Below, piece after piece: positions 7,243 to 12,163 of a DNA stretch of 12,163 nt. Under the pieces are notes generated by a model. That model saw only the letters and a program-made list of their open reading frames with translations. It had not been told where the DNA came from and did no database searches. Position numbers and translations under genes: made by a program. Numbering within the stretch: the stretch's first letter is position 1; every line of letters starts with the position of its first letter. The stretch comes from DATCYX01 sp037444705. Its GTDB lineage: Bacteria; Chloroflexota; Anaerolineae; Anaerolineales; UBA4823. The stretch covers positions 1-12,163 of the forward strand of contig JBBILY010000097.1 of the NCBI GenBank assembly GCA_037444705.1, read 5' to 3'.

Positions 7243-7980
7243 TCAAAGCCACTCAATGGTCTCCTGGGTTGCCTGGGAGAGGTCAGCATACACGCCACGC
7301 AGGCGTTCAGGTAACATGGCTGCCAGGATATACATGGCTTCATCTGTCATCAGGCGCAGTTGCTCGCGGTTGGGGCGTTTGAGATCTGGGCGGAAACGGA
7401 AAGGCCGCCCAAAACGCACGCTTACCCCAGGCCCACGCCAGGCTTTGGAGAAACCGCGTAAGGCTGGAAAGCCCACCGTGCCCTCAATTGCCACCGCTAT
7501 GACAGGGGCGCCGCTACGGCTGGCGACATAAGCCACACCCTCCTTCCCCCGCGCCAGACAGGGGCGCCGTGTCCCTTCGGGTGCCATCAACACAATCTCG
7601 CCGGCGCGTAACACCTCTAACACCTGGTGTAAAGCTCGCCGGTCCACTTCTTCGCGCCGCACCGGGATCACTCCCCATAATTTAGGGAAAATGCCAATGA
7701 TCGGATAGTTATAGACCTCAATCTTGGCCAAAGGCACGATATTGCGGGGCACCACATGTAACACCACAATCGGGTCAATAAAGGCAATGTGATTGATCAT
7801 TAAGATCGCCGCTCCTTGAGCAGGCACATTCTCCAAACCTTCTACGCGCCCCAGTTTCGCCAGCAGAGTAAAACCTATTGTCCTGATCAAGAAGCGCAAG
7901 AAGCGGCGCCGCGGCTCCAATGCAGCGTGATTATATTGCAAACGCGAAAATCGTTCTCGCTCCATCCTTCCAGCAATCAT
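7243..7980 (-). CDS. PlsC-family 1-acyl-glycerol-3-phosphate acyltransferase, paralogue 3
   Basis: This 245-residue protein belongs to the LPLAT/PlsC superfamily, whose members transfer an acyl chain to lysophosphatidic acid at the membrane to make phosphatidic acid. Visible motifs are block I NHIAFIDP with the H64/D69 catalytic pair, block II GVIPVRR (103-109), block III APEGTRR (133-139) and a block IV-like region ending in EGT. It is the most canonical of the three copies here, since block III is the standard PEGTR. The start ATG at 7980 lies two bases after the stop of the preceding paralogue, with a GGAG eight bases upstream, so translation is probably coupled. An N-terminal basic and hydrophobic stretch (about 24-42) suggests peripheral membrane contact. 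The C-terminus carries LPERLRGVYADLS, a motif shared with both neighbours. Acyl acceptor specificity cannot be told from sequence. Confidence 0.92.
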   Translation of the reverse strand: MIAGRMERERFSRLQYNHAALEPRRRFLRFLIRTIGFTLLAKLGRVEGLENVPAQGAAILMINHIAFIDPIVVLHVVPRNIVPLAKIEVYNYPIIGIFPKLWGVIPVRREEVDRRALHQVLEVLRAGEIVLMAPEGTRRPCLARGKEGVAYVASRSGAPVIAVAIEGTVGFPALRGFSKAWRGPGVSVRFGRPFRFRPDLKRPNREQLRLMTDEAMYILAAMLPERLRGVYADLSQATQETIEWL

Positions 7981-7982
7981 AT

Positions 7983-8765
7983 CTAACGCTCCGAGATATT
8001 CCGCTCACATGCCTGATCAGGCCTCCGCATCGCACTGACATCTTCGACATCTGCATAAACACCGCGATACTCCGCAGGCAATTGTGCCGCCAAAGTGCGC
8101 ATGATCTTAAGCGTCCCTTGGCGGATAGACTGCCGCCGATCAGGAAGGCTCTCCAAACGGAATAAAGGCCCGATGGTGACGGTCACCTGTGTGCGCCGCA
8201 GGCGTTTAAGGTTGGCGTATATTCGGGCATTTTCGCTGCCCGTAAAGGTCACCGGCAAAAGGGGGATATCCGCTTTGAGCGCCAGATAGGCAGCACCTCC
8301 AGTGCCTTCTTCCAAAGCCCCGCTAAGGCTCTCGCGCCCCTCCGGAGCGATGGCGATCAAGCGCCCTTCTTTCAAGCCCTGGATCGCAGCTTGCAAGGCA
8401 CGCCGATCTGGCTGGCCACGATGCACCCAGATCACCCCGTAGGCGTCCAGCAATTGACCCAGAAGCGGATAATCATACAGTTCAGCCTTGGCCAGATAAT
8501 CGGGTGGGAAAGGAGCAACTGCCAACCCGATGACCAGATCCGCATCACCCAGATGATTGGCAACCACCAGAGCCGGCCCCTGAGTGGGCAGGTTCTCTCG
8601 CCCGCTAACGCTCAAGCGGATGAATGCCCACACCAAAAGCCGCGCCAGCCCTTTGATCAAGCGTCGCACAATCCGTCGCCACCAGGTAAGGCGCGGTAAA
8701 CGCGTGATTTCGGGGCGAATCAGCGTTGCCCGAGGCTTAGGGGGAAGAGGAGAGGGATGCGCCAT
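7983..8765 (-). CDS. PlsC-family acyltransferase, paralogue 2 (divergent block III)
   Basis: This 260-residue LPLAT/PlsC homologue has block I NHLGDADL with H71 and D76, the catalytic HX4D pair. Block II is GVIWVHRG (110-117) and block III is APEGRES (140-146), where the usual T-R of PEGTR is replaced by R-E. The ATG at 8765 has GAGG five bases upstream and lies 29 bases inside the end of the preceding paralogue. The C-terminal LPAEYRGVYADV matches a motif in the two sister genes, but here about 20 further residues follow. A proline- and arginine-rich N-terminus precedes a hydrophobic stretch at about 36-52. It is probably an active lipid acyltransferase, but the altered block III may mean a different acceptor, such as a lysophospholipid or a glycolipid intermediate. 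Confidence 0.9.
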   Translation of the reverse strand: MAHPSPLPPKPRATLIRPEITRLPRLTWWRRIVRRLIKGLARLLVWAFIRLSVSGRENLPTQGPALVVANHLGDADLVIGLAVAPFPPDYLAKAELYDYPLLGQLLDAYGVIWVHRGQPDRRALQAAIQGLKEGRLIAIAPEGRESLSGALEEGTGGAAYLALKADIPLLPVTFTGSENARIYANLKRLRRTQVTVTIGPLFRLESLPDRRQSIRQGTLKIMRTLAAQLPAEYRGVYADVEDVSAMRRPDQACERNISER

Positions 8766-9474
8766 ACACGCCTCGATATTCTGGCGGCAAAAGAGCCGCG
8801 ATATGCTCCATCACCAGATCAGCGTTCCGTTGGCGCGCCGCGCGCCGCGCCGCGCCCTTCCCTTCGATGGGCGGGAGTTCTAACGGGCGACCAATGTTCA
8901 TCTGCAATAGGGGGCGTTCGCCTCGCAAGGCGCGTTTGATAAAATCATCCGTCGTACCCACCACCCCTACTGGCACCACTGGCACGCGGTTCTTTTCCAC
9001 AATGTAGGCAATCCCCGCGTGAGCGCGGCGCATTCCCGGCACATGGGAGCGCCCGCCCTCGGGCATAATCATCAAAGGCCTGCCGCTACTCAAGGCGGCC
9101 TGAACGGTCTCCATCAAGCGCCGGTCATACTCGCCGCGGTGAACCGGGATGGTGCCATACCAGCGCACCAGAAAAGCCTGCCCACGCCTCTGCCACAAAT
9201 CCACCGCACCGACAGCTTCAATCGCCTGCGGCCAGAAAGCCAACACGAAAGGCGGATCATAGATCGAAACATGATTGACTGCCACAAGATAAGCCCCGCT
9301 TCGGGGTATATTTTCCATGCCGCTAATCTGAACCCGACTCAAGATATGGAAGAGCAGGCGGAATATGGGACGCAGCAGGCCCCGCCTGAGGCGCACCCCA
9401 GCCGGTAACCAGTAGCCCCTTTGCATGCCAGGCCCTTTCTCTGTCCGCTTCAGGTTATCTATGGCTTGGGTCAA
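8737..9474 (-). CDS. PlsC-family acyltransferase, paralogue 1 (follows cmk)
   Basis: This 245-residue LPLAT/PlsC homologue has block I NHVSIYDP with H68 and D73, block II GTIPVHRG (107-114) and block III MPEGGRS (137-143). The usual threonine of PEGTR is a glycine, a common variant in bacterial PlsC proteins. The C-terminal LLPPEYRGVYG repeats the motif of the two downstream paralogues. The frame can start at TTG 9474, which overlaps the cmk stop as TTGA, a four-base coupling arrangement. An ATG at 9426, with AAAGGG six bases upstream, is a real alternative and would shorten the protein by 16 residues before the first conserved region. cmk-plsC adjacency is known in several bacterial phyla, which supports a role in phosphatidic acid synthesis. 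Confidence 0.9.
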   Translation of the reverse strand: MTQAIDNLKRTEKGPGMQRGYWLPAGVRLRRGLLRPIFRLLFHILSRVQISGMENIPRSGAYLVAVNHVSIYDPPFVLAFWPQAIEAVGAVDLWQRRGQAFLVRWYGTIPVHRGEYDRRLMETVQAALSSGRPLMIMPEGGRSHVPGMRRAHAGIAYIVEKNRVPVVPVGVVGTTDDFIKRALRGERPLLQMNIGRPLELPPIEGKGAARRAARQRNADLVMEHIAALLPPEYRGVYGASLSSSP

Positions 9475-10160
9475 TTCGGATCTGCCTTTCTAACCCACGC
9501 GATGGTTTGTTCCAAGACCTGGTCTGCATCCAGGTTGTCGGTATTCAGGATCACAGCATCGGCTGCCGGCCGTAAGGGTGACAGTTCACGCGTCGAGTCG
9601 TAGTGATCGCGCGCCAGCATTGCCTGGCGGACCGCCTCCAGAGAAACCTGTTCTCCACGACCCTGCAATTCTCGATAGCGCCGCCGCGCCCGCTCTTCCA
9701 CAGAGGCGTCCAGATAGATCTTCAAATCGGCTTCTGGCAACACCACAGTGCCAATGTCACGGCCCACCATCACCACCCGCCCGCGCAGGCCAATGCGTCG
9801 CTGCTGGGCGGTCAGGGCACGGCGCACCCCGCTGTAAGCCGAGACGACGGAGACATTCGCATCCACTTCCGGGCGGCGTATGTGCCAGGTGACATCTTCA
9901 CCATTAATCCACAGGTCGAAACTGCGCCCATCATCCTTAGAAGGGGGACGGACATCAATCTGGACCTCTTCCGCAATGGCTGTCACCGCCCTCTCATCTG
10001 AGATGGAAACGCCGCGCTGCAATGCCACCCAGGTCACCGCCCGGTACATCACCCCGGTGTCGAAATAGAGATAACCCAGGTGGTCAGCCAATCGCTTCGC
10101 CAGGGTAGATTTTCCCGATGCCGCCGGCCCATCTATCGCAATAATATTTGGAAGGCTCAT
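9471..10160 (-). CDS. cmk: Cytidylate kinase (CMP/dCMP kinase)
   Basis: This cytoplasmic enzyme transfers phosphate from ATP to CMP or dCMP, giving CDP or dCDP for CTP, DNA and CDP-diacylglycerol supply. From ATG at 10160 the product has 229 residues, typical for the family. The P-loop GPAASGKST is at residues 11-19, the nucleotide-site segment FDTGVMYR at 33-40, and the signature VGRDIGTVVLPEADLKIYLDAS at 132-153 (R134, D135). The lid and CMP-binding region RDHYDSTRELSPLRPAADA is at 184-202. The frame stays open for 35 more codons upstream, but that part overlaps the preceding gene and lacks family similarity, so the ATG just before SLPNIIAIDGPAASG is chosen. Its ribosome site is weak: GGAGG lies about 16 bases away. 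It starts 49 bases after the membrane protein gene and overlaps the next acyltransferase by four bases. Confidence 0.96.
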   Translation of the reverse strand: MSLPNIIAIDGPAASGKSTLAKRLADHLGYLYFDTGVMYRAVTWVALQRGVSISDERAVTAIAEEVQIDVRPPSKDDGRSFDLWINGEDVTWHIRRPEVDANVSVVSAYSGVRRALTAQQRRIGLRGRVVMVGRDIGTVVLPEADLKIYLDASVEERARRRYRELQGRGEQVSLEAVRQAMLARDHYDSTRELSPLRPAADAVILNTDNLDADQVLEQTIAWVRKADPN

Positions 10161-10209
10161 AAGTCCGCTTGAATTTCCTCCATCCAGGGTTGACCTCGCT
10201 CCATCTAGA

Positions 10210-12015
10210 TCAGCGTGGATTCTCGCGTTCCAGGGAAGGTAGCGGAATCTGAAGCGGGATTTCATTGCTTTCAGGCGTCAACGCCCCGCCAGGGAATAAA
10301 TCGCTGCGCGCCCATAAGATCACACGGGCCTCCTGAAGCGGCGCGTGCCGCGTTGTCAGCCAACGGGGAAAAGCCGGTGGCAGCGCTCCCTGCCAGGCCG
10401 GGGAGCGCCACCAAACGAAATCTTGCCCCCGATAGGCCGCGCTGAGAGTTGGCTGCTCCTCCGCCTGAGGGGTGATCACAATAGAGGCGGAAGTGCTAAC
10501 CGCCAGGGGCAAACCCTCGGCCACTACCGTCAGGTGAGGATAATCGCGCAAAGCCCAGCGCAGACTGGGCGCATCTATCGCCAGGGTGACATCAATGCTA
10601 TCGGCGCGCCCGCTTTTCCACAGGGATAGATCGGCCAGGGTCTTGCGCAACAGGTTGACATCAGCTCCACTCGGGCTCAGTTGCCACAACTCATACCGGC
10701 CTGGGTCGCGGATCTGGCTCACTCCCCACATGGCAGAAAGGCCATATAAACCCAGACTCAGGCATAACCCCCAGCCTAACCCCAGGCGGGCCACGTGCCA
10801 GGTCCAACCCAGGCCCACGAAGGCGGTAATCACCGCGCCTAACGCGACCACCCCGGCCAGCGAACTCCACCGCAACCAGTAGTTTGGTAAATCCGGCGTG
10901 AGGCGGCTAATCCCTTCCAGGTTCATCCACAACAAGGCCGCCAGGAGGCTCAGGAGGATGGCTTGAAGGGTCGCAACCAGGCGTGGGTTTATGCTGCCCA
11001 AGGGGAGTTCCATGGATGGCATGGACAAAGGCAACAGGCTTGCCAACTCGCGCCCTGCCAGCGCCCACACAGGCAACAAAATCCATACCCCATCCCCAAC
11101 CTGGCGCCCTGGGTAAAGCAACCCCAACAACAGAGCCGCCAACAACCACAGGCTCAACCCCTGACCTACCCCATCTCTCCTCAGCCAGGCTCGTCCCAGG
11201 CCGATCAGGCCAAAGAGCACGGCCAGCGGTTGATAAACACCCAGCGCTGCCAGCAAGCGCATCGGTGGCACGCCTGAGGCTTGCCACCAGCCGCTCAGAT
11301 AAGCCAGGGCAGAACTCGGCAAGGCGCTGAGCCCCTGAGGAAAACGCAGGAATAATGTCGCGCATAAAATCAGGGTGATCCCTCCCGAAATCAAAGCCCT
11401 GCGTACAGCCTGAGGGGAGTTTACCGCTTCTGCATCCCCTGGGGTAAAGGGCACATGTGACCTCGTCCACCATCTAAAAATAACCAACCCCAGAAGCAAA
11501 CTGAGCATCCCCTGCCAGAACGCTGACCCTGAAAGCAACGCCAGCGCAGCCAAGATCCCAGAGGCCGTCATCCGACCAGACCAGGCCAGGCCCAGCGCCA
11601 GCGCCAGGAATCCGGCCGCCATCGCCGCTCCCACCCCCAGGCGAGATGTCGCAACCAGGCCAGGGTCCAGCGCCAGGCCGAAAGCCATGAGCATCGCGGC
11701 ATCTCGCCCCAACAGACGCCGCACAAAATAGGGCGATAGGACCAGGCTTGCCCCCACCAGGGCCGGCCACACGCGGGCCAGGAAATTTGTGCTCCCGAAT
11801 AAAGCGAATGTGGCTGCAGTCAACGAGAGATAGGCCGCGTGTGGCGCCACACCCGCCACACTTTTCGCCGAAGCGATATCTAGCGCCTGCAGTGCCAGAT
11901 TGGCTTCCGCGTCGGAGAGAGGCGCCGCACCCAGGTTCACCAAGCGCACCAATAGCGCTAACCCGAGGGCTAACACATATAAACTTTGCTCCAGCGTAAC
12001 CGATTTACCCTGCAT
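10210..12015 (-). CDS. Polytopic membrane protein, probable GT-C (PMT/GT39-like) glycosyltransferase
   Basis: This 601-residue protein has a dozen or so hydrophobic segments from residue 10 to about 430, followed by a soluble tail of about 165 residues (437-601). The first loop after the first membrane span reads PLSDAEANLALQALDIA, with D35 and E37 placed like the acidic active-site residues of GT-C enzymes such as ArnT and PMT. The following pattern (LFGSTNFLARVWPALVGA, then LVLSPYFVRRLLGRDAAML) also fits that family. Such enzymes move a sugar from a polyprenyl-phosphate donor onto lipid or protein outside the membrane. The tail, with SLRWALRDYPHL and FVWWRSPAW, resembles vaguely what I recall of Agl23-type (TIGR03663) proteins, which is an alternative name. 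The donor and acceptor are unknown. ATG 12015 is the start, with no clear Shine-Dalgarno sequence. It lies 49 bases upstream of cmk and could share its transcript. Confidence 0.75.
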   Translation of the reverse strand: MQGKSVTLEQSLYVLALGLALLVRLVNLGAAPLSDAEANLALQALDIASAKSVAGVAPHAAYLSLTAATFALFGSTNFLARVWPALVGASLVLSPYFVRRLLGRDAAMLMAFGLALDPGLVATSRLGVGAAMAAGFLALALGLAWSGRMTASGILAALALLSGSAFWQGMLSLLLGLVIFRWWTRSHVPFTPGDAEAVNSPQAVRRALISGGITLILCATLFLRFPQGLSALPSSALAYLSGWWQASGVPPMRLLAALGVYQPLAVLFGLIGLGRAWLRRDGVGQGLSLWLLAALLLGLLYPGRQVGDGVWILLPVWALAGRELASLLPLSMPSMELPLGSINPRLVATLQAILLSLLAALLWMNLEGISRLTPDLPNYWLRWSSLAGVVALGAVITAFVGLGWTWHVARLGLGWGLCLSLGLYGLSAMWGVSQIRDPGRYELWQLSPSGADVNLLRKTLADLSLWKSGRADSIDVTLAIDAPSLRWALRDYPHLTVVAEGLPLAVSTSASIVITPQAEEQPTLSAAYRGQDFVWWRSPAWQGALPPAFPRWLTTRHAPLQEARVILWARSDLFPGGALTPESNEIPLQIPLPSLERENPR

Positions 12016-12060
12016 GGCTCAGGCTCATTATGGTTGGCGTTGGGGATCATCACCCAACAG

Positions 12061-12095
12061 ATTTTATTCTACGTCTGCGATTTTCGCCAAGACAA
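12061..12095 (-). promoter_or_regulatory. Candidate promoter for the glycosyltransferase-cmk-plsC cluster
   Basis: Two overlapping sigma-70-like arrangements can be read on the minus strand: TTGTCT, 18 bases, TAGAAT (12095-12066), and TTGGCG, 18 bases, TAAAAT (12090-12061). Both lie 45-75 bases upstream of the ATG at 12015 and would drive the whole downstream cluster. Each deviates from consensus and has an 18-nt spacer, so strength is uncertain. The rest of 12016-12163 shows no recognisable gene; short open frames reach the right edge and may be the end of an upstream gene. Confidence 0.45.
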
Positions 12096-12163
12096 TTTTG
12101 GCTCATCACCATGGCTTTCTCAAAGTCGCGAATTACTGGTGACAAGCAGGGCGAAAGCCTGGT

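Noticed and set aside
10161..10265. A 35-residue N-terminal extension of cytidylate kinase in the same frame
   Set aside because: It overlaps the end of the membrane protein gene, has no similarity to the kinase family, and the family N-terminus fits the ATG at 10160.
10907..11770. Two further minus-strand frames (188 and 98 codons) inside the glycosyltransferase gene
   Set aside because: Both lie within the membrane protein in another frame. Their Gly/Pro/Arg-rich translations show no domain, as expected of shadow frames.
12050..12163. A minus-strand frame open from the right edge for about 37 codons (TRLSPCLSPVIRD...)
   Set aside because: It is too short to recognise, is rich in Arg and Ser, and overlaps the promoter-like sequence. 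Another frame ending QAFALLVTSNSRL is equally possible as the tail of an upstream gene.

Overview
The window carries seven genes, all read from the minus strand (transcription runs right to left), on moderately GC-rich DNA with no sign of mobile elements, CRISPR arrays, tRNA or rRNA. The rpoC sequence is clearly bacterial. Its large helical insertion, the sensor kinase architecture and the overall gene style suggest a Chloroflexota bacterium, perhaps of the Anaerolineae. That assignment is an inference from the look of the proteins, not a placement.

In transcription order: (i) 12015-10210, a polytopic membrane protein resembling GT-C glycosyltransferases of the PMT/ArnT (GT39-like) type, with promoter-like sequence just upstream; (ii) 10160-9471, cytidylate kinase (cmk); (iii) three consecutive PlsC-type 1-acyl-glycerol-3-phosphate acyltransferase paralogues (9474-8737, 8765-7983, 7980-7243); (iv) 7161-3850, a very large orphan membrane sensor histidine kinase; (v) 3514 to beyond position 1, rpoC, cut by the left edge.

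cmk and the three acyltransferases are packed with 4-nt and 29-nt overlaps and a 2-nt gap. They look like one translationally coupled operon serving phospholipid synthesis: PlsC enzymes make phosphatidic acid, and CMP kinase feeds the CTP pool used to make CDP-diacylglycerol. The glycosyltransferase may share the same transcript.

The most unusual part is the 335-bp gap between the kinase and rpoC. rpoC is not preceded by rpoB here. It has its own near-consensus promoter (TTGACC, 17-nt spacer, TATAAT) topped by an AT-only inverted repeat. A leader of about 280 nt follows, with three predicted hairpins, a 12-bp perfect palindrome and a possible leaderless 10-codon reading frame whose stop codon falls inside the first hairpin. 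This suggests rpoC is transcribed, and perhaps controlled, independently of rpoB. It is the best candidate here for an undescribed regulatory element, but everything about its function is inference.
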